In this document: in pieces, positions 21,804 to 34,457 of the stretch | Layout: each line of letters opens with the position of its first letter | How positions within the stretch are numbered: position 1 is the stretch's first letter | From: Euonymus europaeus | Taxonomy: Eukaryota; Streptophyta; Magnoliopsida; Celastrales; Celastraceae | Assembly: GCA_963580455.1 (NCBI GenBank) | Contig: OY756963.1 | Coordinates: forward strand, 18,309,555-18,373,554 | Direction: 5' to 3' | DNA length: 64,000 nt | Position numbers and translations under genes: made by a program | The notes under the pieces: model-generated | Seen by the model: the letters and a program-made list of their open reading frames with translations, nothing else | Database searches by the model: none | Told to the model about the DNA's origin: nothing

Positions 21804-24800
21804 ATGTCGCACATCTTACACCAGAGACCCCTCCACAATACACTCTTCTCAAGCCCCTACCCGACCTCTCCGCGCTCAGCTTCTCAAAGACCGATCTCGA
21901 TTTTGAGCCGGACGGGCCTACTCATGTTGTTGTCTCTCATGATGGTCCTCGGTGTTTTCCTTCCCTGGATGGGGATGCCCCAGGGCATTTTCTCCGCCAC
22001 CAGACCCTCTCTCACTAAATGGCGCGCCTACACTCTGCCCCAAGCGGTTTCATTTGTGGCCAAGAACGGGACCGTCATCGTTTGTGCTGTTAGTGAGCCG
22101 TATTTGCCCTTCTTGAACAACTGGCTGATTAGTATCACCAGGCAAAAACACCGAGAGAAAGTGCTTGTTATTGCTGAGGATTATGCGACCTTGTATAAGG
22201 TCAATGAAAGGTGGCCTGGCCATGCTGTGCTCGTGCCGCCCGCTCCTGATTCGCATACAGCGCATAAATTTGGCTCTCAGGTATGTTTTTTTGTTTCTGG
22301 CCTGTTTATTTCAAGTTATTCAACTATGCTGTGAAGTTTTAAGCACTCGAGGTTAAGTCGGAGCATGTTTTCTTTAACTTGATGCTGATTGATAGTGCAA
22401 AGATGATGTGAACTCTCATTTTGACATTATTGGGTTTCTGAAAGTAGACATTTTGAAAGGATATTGATTGGTTTTCTTTGAGTACAAATTTTCAGCTCTC
22501 TCAGTTGTATACTATGATTTATGAGAGTGTGCATCGATAGTTTCATTGCTATAATTTACAAATATTGACCTTTTGAAAGGATCTTGAGTTGTTTTCTTTT
22601 ATAGGGATTCTTCAATTTTACTTCCCGAAGACCTCGCCACCTTCTGCACATTTTGGAGCTTGGGTATAATGTTATGTACAATGATGTTGATATGGTGTGG
22701 TTGCAAGACCCGTTTCCCTATTTGCAGGGAAAACATGATGTATACTTCACAGATGACATGGCAGCAGTATGTATCCTATCTTCCATACTAGCTTTGTTGT
22801 GCTTGTTCATAAATTATATTTTGATGCTCTGACACTTAAGAGGACACACTCATTGATGTTTTACTGTTAAATTGACAACTCTGAAGATTGTGAATACAAC
22901 GCATAGCTAATATCTCCTTTGAGCAATTCCTTCAGCTTGAAGCTCTAGCTCGGTATCTCCCTTTTAGTTTCATCTAGAGACTAGAGGCCATCTAGCTAGA
23001 GCTTTTTGTTGGAATTAGTCTGAACCACATATGACTTTGTTTTCTTCTCGTTGGGAGGGGAACAGCTTTTCTCCCTAAATTCCTAGGTGACATTGTCATC
23101 ACTTTTTCTCTCCACCACTGCAGTTCGTACCCTCATTCAACTGTGCTGTTGACAGAATTTTCTAAATCATTATAAATTGATTCCGAAGGAACTGGGACTA
23201 TTCTTCATGGAATATCTATTTCCACAGCTGACAGTACGTTAGTACTTCTTTAACTTTTTTTGGTTCGTTTCTCTGTGTGACCAGGTAAAACCTCTGAACC
23301 ACTCTCACGATTTGCCACCCCCAGGGAAAAAAGGACGAACTTATATATGTAGCTGTATGATTTTCCTTCGCCCTACTGATGGAGCAAAACTAATTATGAA
23401 GAGGTGGATTGAGGAGATGCAAGCTCAGCCATGGTCCAGAGCAAAAAAAGCAAATGACCAGCCTGCTTTTAACTGGGCATTAGTAAAAACTGCTAGACAG
23501 GTTGGTTCTCTTTGTGCTTTCCCATGGGCATTAGTAATTCTTGTCAAAAGTGCTAAGTTGGCTTATGCCGGGTTCTAGGATAATGCTCGGAGCTGATCAT
23601 TATATGGAGTATTTTTCATGCCTAATCCTCCCTTGAGCAAAGTACATGCTTCCACCACAAGTTTTCTACCTTAATAGACAACTCCCTGACTGATGTCCCC
23701 TGCACCTCTCCTCCTCACTAGATGAGCCATATGGAGAAGAAACGATTACACTTCATTTCTTGTGACCCTTAATGAACCTCATGCCGATATCCTGATTTCC
23801 TTTTCACCCTTCTACATTGGATTTCTTTGCTGAGAATATTTAGCCCCTTGTCAGGATTTATTTTTTCATTTATTTTTAATGAAGTTGAAACATAATCAGT
23901 CCTTTTAAAATGTTATATCTGTGGTTTTCGGTGGTTGGTTAGATTGTTTATCTGCTGCTATACGCCTATACCTGATTTTTTTTTACCTGAGAAAAATTGT
24001 TTGTTTGGCCTGTTGATTTACCAAGTTCGGGGTAATATTTGCTAGTAAAAATAGTTAACCTCTTATGATTCACCTTACCGACTTCTAAGTTAGACATCTT
24101 CATTCTGTCCTATGCAGCCAACCTTGTTAACAGATTTAGAATCAGCTTATTTCACATGGTTGATGGTTGCATTATAATTGAGATTCCAGTTGCTTCTCAG
24201 TTTATGGTTCCTTTTGGTGAAGAAAACATTATAGACTTCTCATGACCGTCAAAAGAAATTATGAAATTAGTTTTATATTATTTGACTTCTAGAAAATCTT
24301 AAACTGCATCACCAATGGCTATGGTGGTGTATGGAGATCTTATATATTGATTAGAAGTACCAGGTCCTAACTTCTCAATCTATGACTTGCAAAGGATTAA
24401 TCTTTAAATAGTGATGGGTAAGCTCTTCAAGTTCTACACCTCAATGCGCAATGGAAATTGTCTGCTCATTTATAGTTGACCTGTCCTTTGCTCTTGACTA
24501 TGTTCCGAAGGTTGGAAAATTTTTCTTCTCGTTTTTGCCCTGTTCTTTAGCTTTAGTAGATATGACTCTTTTAGAGTTCAATTGACTACTTAAAGAATTT
24601 AAAGTAACTGATAATTGAGAATTCTTGTATCTTTGTTTAAATTGGTTTTGCAAGTGTGGTTCAAATGTCCGTTTCTAGATGTGATGATTAGATTGTGACT
24701 AGAATCAGTGAAAGTTGGCAGATTTCTCTGTATTGCTATTTAGATTACACCTCAGATATCGTATTCTGTGGATTTGTCTGATGATATATATTGATTTAAT

Positions 24801-25028
24801 TAAATGATAATTTTGCAGGTAGATCTCTATCTGCTTCCCCAGGCTGCTTTCCCGACTGGAGGATTATACTTCAGAAACAAGACTTGGGTTCAGGAAACCA
24901 AGGGAATGCATGTAATCATCCATAATAATTATATCATCGGTTTTGAGAAGAAGATAAAGCGCTTCCAAGACTTTGGCCTCTGGTTGGTGGATGATCACGC
25001 ACAGGAGTCCCCTCTAGGCAGATTATAG
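21804..25028 (+). CDS. RGXT: RG-II alpha-1,3-xylosyltransferase (GT77, RGXT/MGP4 type), four exons
   Basis: Predicted Golgi type II membrane glycosyltransferase that transfers xylose from UDP-xylose to fucose in pectic rhamnogalacturonan II. Exons: 21804-22280, 22605-22766, 23285-23500, 24819-25028; all introns are GT..AG and phase 0. The protein has 354 residues, close to the ~360 of Arabidopsis RGXT proteins. A single membrane anchor spans about 38-54. The nucleotide-sugar/metal motif DVD (186-188) lies in exon 2 in a YNDVDMVWLQDPFPYL context, diagnostic of this family. Exon 4 holds PTGGLYF and the conserved HNNY(I)IG block. The ATG at 21804 is the first in frame; the upstream codons open on GTG. 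Other GT77 members (RRA, XEG113) are alternatives but fit less well in length. Confidence 0.88.
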
Positions 25029-25514
25029 TGGGGTGAAAGACTGCGATTTATTTCCAGACCCAATAACTCCTTCATGATGCTTGGATCAGGTATAACATGC
25101 AAACTGGGTAATCTTTCTTCCCATGATAGCTGTAGTGGAATTTGAAGGATGCAACTAGCCGTAACCGGTGGAATTCATTTCTGGATAATGCTGGGCTAAT
25201 GTTGCCTGAGCCTATGTTTAAATTGGCTCGCTTCATCTGGGCAGATGCAGAATCTCACATGTGGGTGCAGCTAAACCTTCAGGTTGCCGCTGACCCATTT
25301 TTCATTTTCTTCCTCATCCCCTTACACGGTTCAATTTGTTACAGAATATTTTATATGTGAAGTGATTTGGAATGCTATACAAATTTGATTGGATTGATCA
25401 TGATTCTAGTTGCATCTGTGGTTATACTATACGAGTTTTTTTAACCCTTCTCCCCATTTGATGCTTTAGTGCAGTCCCAAATAGAGCAAACTCCTCTCAT
25501 CTCTCTCTTCACCC
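25029..25514 (+). other. 3' region of the xylosyltransferase gene
   Basis: Probable 3' UTR. A frame at 25142-25360 has no recognised domain. Possible splice sites exist here, but transcripts would be needed to place the gene's end. Confidence 0.4.
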
Positions 25515-26430
25515 GACTATTTCAGTCGCCAATGACGGATCTTTGATGTCCGGTGACCATTCGTGACGTGGTTGGTGTCAAAAATTCCACAAGGAAACAA
25601 GCGACAAAACTCACCTAACCTCGCCTCATTTAGTCAACCATAGCTCCTGCTCCTGGAATCTGGGTTTAAAACTTTCGATCATCGTGATGAAAAACGGCTT
25701 GATCCGGCCACCACTGATGACATCCATCACTTCCATTGGACTCCCCGCCATGAGGAGCTTCTACCCCAGTGATTTTTCGGTCAGATGAGCCACTGAAAGG
25801 CCGCGACCCGGTGTTGACCCGAAATTAGTACCCGATTTTGATCCAAGAATTTTAATTTGAGCTTGAGCTTAATTTTGATTAATTTCATTTTAATTTGACT
25901 AAAATTCAAATAAATTTCAATTTTAATTCATGTTTTCAATTTTCGAAAATATATTGAAATAACACCAACTAAATGAATTTTCGACTATTTCAGTCGCCAA
26001 TGACGAATCTTTGTTGTCCGGCGACCATTTGCGACGTGGTTGGTGTCAAAAATTTCACGGGGAAACAAACGACAAAACTCGCCTAACCTCGACTCATTTA
26101 GTCAACCGTAGCTCCTGGAATGGGTTTAAAACTTTCGATCATCGAGATGAAAAACGGCTCGATCCGACCACCACTGGTGACATCCATCACCTCCATTGGA
26201 CTCCCCGCCATGAGGAGCTTCTAACCCAGTGATTTTCCGGTCAAATGAGCCACCGAAAGGCCGCGACCCGGTATTGACCCGAAATTAGTACCCGATTTTG
26301 ATCTAAGAATTTGAATTTGAGCGTAATTTTGATTAATTTCATTTTAATTTGACTGAAATTTAAATAAATTTTAATTTTAATTCATATTTTCAATTTTCCA
26401 AAACGTATTGAAATAACACCAACTAAATGA
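25515..26430. repeat. Tandem duplication of a 468-bp unit
   Basis: Unit 1 (25515-25982) and unit 2 (25983-26430) both begin GACTATTTCAGTCGCCAATG and end in AACACCAACTAAATGAATTTT, with shared internal blocks such as TCCATTGGACTCCCCGCC. They differ by scattered substitutions and small indels. No coding product is supported; the 73-codon frame at 26011 is one of two unequal readings of the unit. Confidence 0.85.
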
Positions 26431-26929
26431 ATTTTTTACTAAGTTCTATTCCTAAAAACAGTTTTTAAAAACTATACTCAAAATCATTTTTAAAAGCGAA
26501 AAAAGAAAACAATCTCCAAATACACTCTTTCCAAAATGATTCCCTCTCAACAAATAGCATATTTTCATTTCCCGCAACTACAAAGTGGACAAGACGCAAA
26601 CAAAATATGAGAAGATCAACTGATTATGCTCGGACAGTTTTCCGGGTGGGTGAACATTGAAGGGGAAAATGTAATCCTAAAGAACAAGTAATAAAAGCCA
26701 AGAGAGCAACATAATAGTATGATAATCCTTGATCGTGCATAATACAAAAAATTCTTCTTTGCGAAAAGGTATCCTTCCGAGGCATTAAACCTTCAAGGGG
26801 CTGCAAATTCTCCTCTTTTTTCCTCTCTAACTTGGGAATTACAGCTTATCTAGTCTCCTTATAAGCAAAATGCAACCTGTAAGGCCAAAACCATTTGTTT
26901 CCCATTGCCAAAAGACTCCACCTGCGTTA
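26431..26929 (-). other. Probable 3' UTR and terminator region of FCF1
   Basis: Lies downstream of the FCF1 stop on the minus strand. No independent gene is seen. The short frames here lack conserved features. Confidence 0.4.
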
Positions 26930-29900
26930 TCAAAATCTCGGAGCTGCAGCAAAACACCCAATAGTCTCAGACAACTATAAAAGATAAATACACAAAAAAC
27001 AGCCCTATATAGATTGGAAGTGAGTGCAAGATTACACTTCACAAACGCAGATGCATATGACCCAACAAACCCCTGCTAACTAACAACAGGGGTACATATA
27101 GAGAATGTCCAATTGACATTCAGCAGTCAAACTGCATTTTACATTTAACAAACAATTGCTACCACTAGTTGCAGTATATAGCTTACCTCCACCAACGGTT
27201 GCTTCGGGCAATCGTTCAATTGAATACTTGTGTTTTGTAATGAACATGATTGGCACACCAGGGATCTGCAACAAAAAGCAACCTTAGCGATCACAGTTTG
27301 AGTTCACACATTCACACACTACACTGTAAAACCAATAATAGACTTACCTTGCGTATCCTTCGCTTCAAGTCTCGATCACAGGTAGCAACAATGTAGCATT
27401 TATGCTGTTTTCAGAAAGAAAATATCTTAATTCATGTTTCCTTTTCTTCAGTAAAGCAATCTTGAAAAATGGAACTCCAACAAACAAAACACAAAACTAT
27501 CATAACATATATTTGAAAATCACAGCAACTTGCAAACCACTAGCAAGTTAAGCACGCTTTTACGGCAGTTTCAAACAACAAAGCTAGAGGCCTCTATCAT
27601 CTAGATTTTCTTCAGTATGAAGAATGAGAACAATATTGGTCTCTATACATACTCATCCATGCAATTTACAACGAGTAAAAAGGCTACCACATTACCACCA
27701 ACTGATTACTTGGGAGGTAGTGGTCAATAAACATAAAAAAGAGAAAAAAGGTGCCTGTCCAGACCCAAAGATGCAACACACACTACATGGCAAGGATGCA
27801 AACTATATTTCATGATGACCCCCATAAAACGGTAAATGGGAAGACAAACTGTTCCTGCAGGACACCAGATTGACATCATGCTATCTGTATACTGTATCCC
27901 TAATCCCTAATAAAAGCTGATATAATCTCACAGCCAATGGCAAGTTAAGAGATCTAATTCAGAAAAATGATTCCATTCACATGAGTCGCCTACATTACTT
28001 GCCACAGTTTAGAAGATCCTCAACGTAGTTGGGATGCAGGTTCATACTACAAGTTAGCAAGACATGACATGTACAGGTATGAAAAGGCCTGTGGCAAAGT
28101 GATAACTGATAACAACTCCTATAAGACCACAATCCCATAAAATATATTTCCATTGCATCAAGAGGAAGTGCCAAAGCCAACATGATTAGGCAAAAAGGTA
28201 AGAGCTGATGGTCACCAAGGCTTGTAAGCCAGCCACACAAACCATAATAATGTTATGTACTGTACTGTCATTGAGGAAGCATTTTTTTAACGAAATTCAC
28301 AACAGCAAAATGAACCCACAAATGATGGATGATTACATTTCTTACTAACTATGAATGGATAAATAAAACAGAACTTTAAGAGGAGAGCAGAAACCTCTAA
28401 AGTAACATATTTTTTTCTAGTAGTTTTTCTTGTTATTTCCATTTTATTCCTCTTGAATAAGCATAGCATGTATATTAAACAAGAAAAAAGTCTCCATATC
28501 TAAGAATCTTCATACAAGTATAGCCTGATTAGCAGAAATTTATTTTCCTTAACAGCGATGACAACACTAAAAAAAAGAACTGAAAGAAGGCCAACAACGA
28601 TGCCAGGACAGAAGGTTGATAGGGAAATATAAGAAGTGTACAAGTGAGAATATAAGAGACGATAACTTGCTAAATCACATCGATGTGCTTCCCAAATCCC
28701 AGTTGCATATTTTAAAGGAAAACAAAATACTTCATGAACATTCAAGATAATAATCTGAATCTGCAGTTTTAAGCCTTTGCACAAAGGTTGCATAGTCTCA
28801 ACTTTCCTAACATGGACAACACTTCCACCTTGAGACAATTGTAGGAATTTTAAGGTTCCAATATGGGAAAAAATTGAAAAGATACTGTACCTGAGTAACT
28901 CTATCAACAATGCAGTCATCAGCATAAGTCCCTTTATGGGTGCAGGGCATTCTATCAAAACGAGGATCCTTAGCAATCCTGTCAAGGAAAACAAAAACTG
29001 AATGATTATTTACTCAGAAATCCAAAAAAAAAAAATTTGAACGAGATTATTCAAATAATAGGATCACTGTATCAGTTGTCTAAGCCCAAGCTCATAGGGC
29101 AATATCAAAATGGGTCAATGAAAGAACAGTGACGAAAACCCCACATTACAAAATTGGATATATCTGTGATAATTTCAACAATCATAATAACAATAAAGAC
29201 CAAACTAATCCACTGCCACAAGCACATAATTGCATGATGTAACTCATGGTTTTCACAAATTCATACCATGGCATAAGAGAGTACCAGTATACCTGTGATA
29301 GTTCCAACAATCATAATAACACTAAACACAAACTGATCCACTGCCACAAGCACATAATTGCATGATGTATCTCATGGTTTTCACAAATTCATACCATGGC
29401 ATAAGACAGTACCAGTATACCACCAATCAATAAAAATTGCATGAGTGGCAGAGTGAGCAAAAACAAACCTTAGAGCTACACGGTATTTCTGCCCTAACTT
29501 CTCAAGCTCTGCCATTACACAATCCGTGATGCAAGGAGTGCCTTCAAAGTTTAAACCACAGGTGTTGAGATCAACATAATTAGAACAAAATAAGATAAAA
29601 AAAATTAGCTATGTACCAAGAACCAGCATTTTTAGAATAGTGATGCATTTTTGAAAAATATAAGTACTACTAAAGAAGAAATTATATGAAACCAAAACTC
29701 TGAAACTCACATTTTGCATATAAGCAGTCCAACATTGCCTTCTCCAGATCCAACTACAGAAAAATAAAAAATTATATGAGATACGATAAACCGGCAAAAG
29801 GGATATATAATTTCAAGTCTTCATTCATCAATTTATTTATTAGCATAAAACAGACCATTGTCCAAAGAGATAGAAGTAAGCTGGTTAGAGAATAAAAAGA

Positions 29901-30585
29901 ATTGCAAAAAAGCAAGCATTAGGGCATAGATCCATTACTATGATCATTATACTTTGCCAAATGTCGCAAGGAGAAATATTTCATCACATCATGCGGCAAT
30001 GACAGTGTTATGACTCAAAAGAAAAACCCATCTAATACTCCACTTTCACTTCTTTACTTTTATGTTACAGAAAAGTAATCATCTCACTAGCTAAGTTATT
30101 GGAAGCCATATTGAAATTTATAGTAAATACCGAAACAATAAACGACAATAATCATCAACACTCACTTTATTCTGGATAGAGAAATTGATGAAGTTGGTAT
30201 CGACCAAAACTCTATATGGTGGCCCCAATGCAGTGTTGTGTGTGAAGAAGAGAGCCGAAGGAGTTTGTGGCCTGATTTAAGCAACCGCAAATTATTTACT
30301 TAAACAAAACAGGCTACTGATCAGCTGTGAAATTTTGAAGAGAGAGATTGAGCAGCTTACACATTTCTTGGAAGCTTTTCCTTGCTAAGATTTTTCTTGT
30401 TTGGGTTCAAAACCTCTTCCTTATAACTAAAGACAATCGAAATAAGAAAAAGAAGAAAATATGAAGAAAAATAAAATTAACAAAGAGATAGAAAAGGCGA
30501 AAAAAATCAATTACTGTTTTAGAGCTTTAGAGGTGACGAGTTTCTTCACGGCGGCAAACTTAGGACCCTTTTTAGCTCTCCCCAT
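26930..30585 (-). CDS. FCF1: rRNA-processing PIN nuclease FCF1 (UTP24), nine exons
   Basis: Predicted 198-residue nucleolar endonuclease of the small-subunit processome that cuts pre-18S rRNA. Minus-strand exons, 5' to 3': 30585-30515, 30426-30361, 30271-30166, 29753-29711, 29541-29469, 28978-28891, 27404-27348, 27265-27187, 26943-26930. All introns are GT..AG and every junction keeps frame. The PIN domain carries the expected acidic residues: Asp70 in VLVDTNF, Asp102/Glu107, Asp140/Asp141 in YADD, and Asp159/Asp161 in CDRD. Length equals that of eukaryotic FCF1 (~200). The last exon codes only the family's terminal APRF-stop. If that final intron is retained, exon 8 instead runs into an unrelated 37-residue tail. 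Start ATG opens the family's MG(R/K)AKK N-terminus. Confidence 0.95.
29161..29421. repeat. Direct duplication within an FCF1 intron
   Basis: Two adjacent units of about 130 bp share CCACTGCCACAAGCACATAA, TGCATGATGTA(A/T)CTCATGG and CATACCATGGCATAAGA. They differ by few bases. The duplication is inside the intron between the exons at 29541-29469 and 28978-28891 and should not affect coding. Confidence 0.85.
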
Positions 30586-30861
30586 CTCTTCTAATCAAAG
30601 TCCAGACCTACAAGTGTCAAAAAAATTATCTTCGCGCAACCTCCGAATCTCAGAGAAATCTATGTGCACGGTTAAGCAAGCACACATTCACTAACGCAAC
30701 AAACCCTCAGAGGAATTGTACATTACTGCATCAGTCAAGAGAAGGAGAAAGGGACAGTACCAAAACTAAGAGGAGATACGCACGAGCAGCCGAGCTAGAG
30801 AAAGAGCGCCGGAACAGTCCGATTGATGAGAAGGTCAGTGGACGGAGACGCCGTATAGGGT

Positions 30862-30872
30862 ATTAGGGTTAA
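30862..30872 (-). promoter_or_regulatory. Telo-box-like motif upstream of FCF1
   Basis: On the minus strand the sequence ATTAACCCTAAT matches the plant telo-box AAACCCTAA except at one end. It lies about 280 bp before the FCF1 ATG. Telo-boxes are common in promoters of plant ribosome-biogenesis and ribosomal protein genes, which agrees with the FCF1 call. Function here is inferred. Confidence 0.5.
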
Positions 30873-30899
30873 TGCTGAGTGGCGGCTGACATAAACGTA

Positions 30900-33800
30900 T
30901 TTATTTTTTCAGAGTCCTTCTATCTAACGGGCCGGATCGACCCACCCGCCTACCTGTAGAAGTGCAGGGTTTAGAATATGCAATCTCAGGACAAGCACAA
31001 CCCAATGTATTAACCTCACATTTAGTTCGGAAGAATAGAGAGTGAGGCAAGAGAATCAAAATTCATTCTCTTGTTTGTTTTGTATAAAATATGGGTCATA
31101 TTCTGCATAAGAGATGATAGAGTATAAATTAGCATATATGTTTATACAGATAGAGGCTAAATTTTTTATAAATAAGAGATTAAGGGGTACATGAGCCCTT
31201 GTATTTTTAAATTTGTGTCGATTAAACCCTTGTACTTTATTTTAGACCATACAAGCCCTTCATTAACTTGCAGCTGCAATGAACTGTATAACAACAAACA
31301 AACAAACTTTTTTAAAGACCTTTTTGTGCATCATAAAAAGACTGACCAGTCCATTACCCTCCATAGGCAAGTTACTCACTTGGCTGTGAATTATCAAAAA
31401 TAAATCCAAAAAGATAAACTGGATAAAGTTGTAGACATTGAAATTGTGCAAATCATCTGAAGAGCCAACTTGAAGTACCACGAATTAAAATTTTCTCATA
31501 CTTGATCCTTTTCATTTTACATTGCTTCCCCTATTAATATTGTTTCTGCTTGTCCTCTCTGGTTTCGAGTTTTGAAAGACCAAGCCAAACCATCTTAGTA
31601 CAGGGTGGTAACACTAGAAGATTAGGGAAAAAAGGGAAAATAACAAACCTGTAAAACGTGCAAAACAAAGATGGATGAAAGTTGAGAGATGGACCTAAAG
31701 AAACAACACAAATGGGAATAGTGTATAGCGATTAGTATCGATAGAAGAAATAAAGCATACACAAATAACACAACTATCTTCAAGCACTGTTCTTGGTTCC
31801 CTTCTCTATGACATACAGACGTGGCATTCAAAATCGCTTGAGTAAACTATGAATAGATAAACAGGTTATTACTCTGCTTAGGAACAATGATTAACATAAA
31901 CTACATGACAAACAGCAAGCATCACAGATAAACTTCTCCAATAACCAAACTTAGATTCGCTGAGAAACACGTAGGAAATCATGAGATTTTCTAGCATATC
32001 AAGCGCACAAGAAGTGGGAAGAGTCAAAAATCACAGCATTCAAATTGAAATTCAAATGTTATGTTCTACTTAGATAACGAATTTGTCATATAGTGCAGGC
32101 GAAATTGCTACTATTTCACAATATAACTCATTAAAATCTTCATAGTGACAGCTCAAGCACTACTTACATCTACAAATTTATATTAAGACCAACTCAAGTT
32201 ATAATTTCAGTGTGTTCTCAAACTGTAAGTTCAACTTGGAAAAGGAATACAAAAGTCATAATTCATTGTATGAGCTAATAGCTCCTTAGTTTTGAACAAT
32301 TGAACAAAATCATGTAATTAAACCTTCACTTCCAAGCCATCAAACAATTTCCAGAGAAATGAACAGCTCAACTTGCAGTCCTTCATGATTTTTTTTAATT
32401 ATACTGTCTTTCACCAGCTAGCAGTAAAAAAAATAGTATTCACAGCAGCCTCATGGATCTCATATTGAGCACAGAGAAGACATTAGACCTAAGACAATAA
32501 ACTACATGACAGCACAAAATTTACAAATTTTTTTTTTGATCAGAAGATGTAAGTATATATTAACTGTTCAAAAAAGATACAATCCGGGATAACCCAGCAA
32601 ACTCGGCTCTTGGGGACATGCCCCCCAGAACCTTCAGCACAAACCTAGTATATTGCCCAATAATTAGAACAATTTACTAAGTTTAATGTTTTAACCATTA
32701 AAAGCAACATAACATTTTTTTTTAGAGAACAACATAACCGAACAAGTCAAGATAACAGCAAGGCTACAAAATAGTAGTACCAATTTTACAATAACCAATA
32801 ACACATCATTTAGCAGCCAGTAGTTCCAGCCCCTCCTAACAAGAGAAACCAAAATTACAAAATTTTGATAGTAGATATGGGGAACTACATGACAATTAAT
32901 TGATTGGATCTAACTGATAACCACCACCCAAAAAACAGAAATAAAAAATACTAACCCAAGAGGGCTTCAAAATAAAATGACAAATAACGAAAGAACAACA
33001 ACAAAAGGAAAGAATAGAATCAAATTCACAATGGATGTGAATCGAATATAAAACTCGATTCTAAGACTCACTAAGACGAATCACAAGCAAAGATCAACAA
33101 AAAGTAAAATATCAACTACTCACCACTAATCACGCCTCGATCGATTTGTCAGTCTAGTGGGGAATTGATGAACTCAAAGTCACCAATCGACAACTTATTT
33201 CCACGTACTTTCTGACCCCGGTATGAAAATGGATACGTTGCAGCCTCCGCCACCACAAGGGGTAGCTATATAATTCACCAACAGAAGCGTGCGAGTAGGG
33301 GACGTAGAGGACCACTCGCTACGAAATATGCAGGAACCTTGCGTCTTTGAACTATATAGATTAGGATTTGAATCTTGTACTAACATAACATACTCACTAA
33401 TATTTTTCAAAATTTAACTATAATTAAGGATATTGTTGAATTGAGACGGTTTTGGTTAGGGTACCCTAACTATTTACTAATTTGTTCATGTACCCCAAAT
33501 TCGACATTAAAAATTAAAAATTGTGACAGGTTTGAAAATAAAAACTAAAACCATTTTCAAACGGCCTATAACATCGATTCTTGGATTTTAAATGGAACTA
33601 ATACCCAGTAGATAACACACGGATTGATTTTTTTTTCATCCCTAGCATGTTATAATTTGTTGATTCCTACCCACCAAGTTAAAATGGGGTGCTAAATTTT
33701 TTTTGGGGTCAGCCCATTTAGTTAATTCATCAATTTTAGACCCACTAAATTAAGCTCGTCTATATTTTTTCCACTTCCAAATCCAACCCCCGAGACCGTT

Positions 33801-34124
33801 TCGTGTCCACCCTTACTCCCGTCCACTCAACGTCCACCACCCTTAACAACCCTTGGATCTTAAAACATGATTACTACCCTCTAGATTTGCTTAACAAGAA
33901 TAAAATCATTTGAAACATTTATTTGAAATAAATTAAATGAAAAGACAATTATACCCAAACAATCATTCAAAAAAAACGAGGAATTGCTTCAATGTTTATT
34001 TATGGAGCTCAGATTACAAAATACATACATAAAACTTGGAAGATGAAGCTGTTTTTCTAGACATTCATACATTTTCTCACAAACTAAATACTGAGAGGAG
34101 AAGAAAAACAAATAGCATATAATT
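30900..34124. other. Gene-free region upstream of FCF1
   Basis: No protein gene recognised. A minus-strand TATATAATT with a following G+C-richer stretch and a GTGAGT donor (about 33276-33115) looks like a distal promoter and non-coding first exon, possibly of FCF1. A poly-T run at 32529-32537 ends a segment (to about 32645) that reads on the minus strand like a LINE 3' end. Repetitive CCCTTGTA motifs occur at 31195-31255. Confidence 0.35.
32529..32645 (-). mobile_element. Possible non-LTR retrotransposon 3' end
   Basis: On the minus strand the segment ends GAACAGTTAATATATACTT...CTTCTGATC followed by a run of A, the usual look of a 5'-truncated LINE tail in plants. Too short to identify a clade. 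Confidence 0.35.
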
Positions 34125-34457
34125 TCACCACTTAGAAGACCAAGAGTACATGGAAGCCATTGCTCTGCCTCTTAAAACATTGAGCCTCTCAATCACATCT
34201 GCAGAAAACCACATATTTATTCTCAAAAAAATTGTGCTAGTATCAATCAAATTATTAGAAGAAACACAATATATGCTCAACAACCTTTCAAATAAAGACT
34301 GTCAGGTGACGACAATAGACCTCAATGAAGTGCGGATGCTTGAGCTGGCGATTCCTACAGATGTAATACACTACAGCCACCTTCTGGTTCTGCTAGCGAT
34401 ACTTTGATGACCTCTTTGTCCACTCTCTTGCCGATGCTTCTTCATTCTTGCCTCCAT
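34125..34457 (-). pseudogene. SOSEKI (DUF966) gene fragment, frameshifted
   Basis: SOSEKI proteins are plant polarity proteins with an N-terminal DIX-like domain. Here the minus strand shows that domain's start in two exons. From the ATG at 34457 the first frame is lost after about 24 codons; the next frame gives VAVVYYICRNRQLKHPHF (from 34380), and a further one-base loss leads to LSSPDSLYLK. A GT donor follows at 34284 and an AG acceptor precedes exon 2 (34198-34125), which codes VIERLNVLRGRAMASMYSW and then stops after SSKW, where the family should continue. Two frameshifts, an early stop and no downstream exons mark it as a pseudogene; retention of the intron argues against a retrocopy. 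Confidence 0.8.

Noticed and set aside
28500..28994. 164-codon minus-strand frame
   Set aside because: It crosses an FCF1 exon in the wrong frame and its intron; the correct exon frame fits conserved FCF1 sequence.
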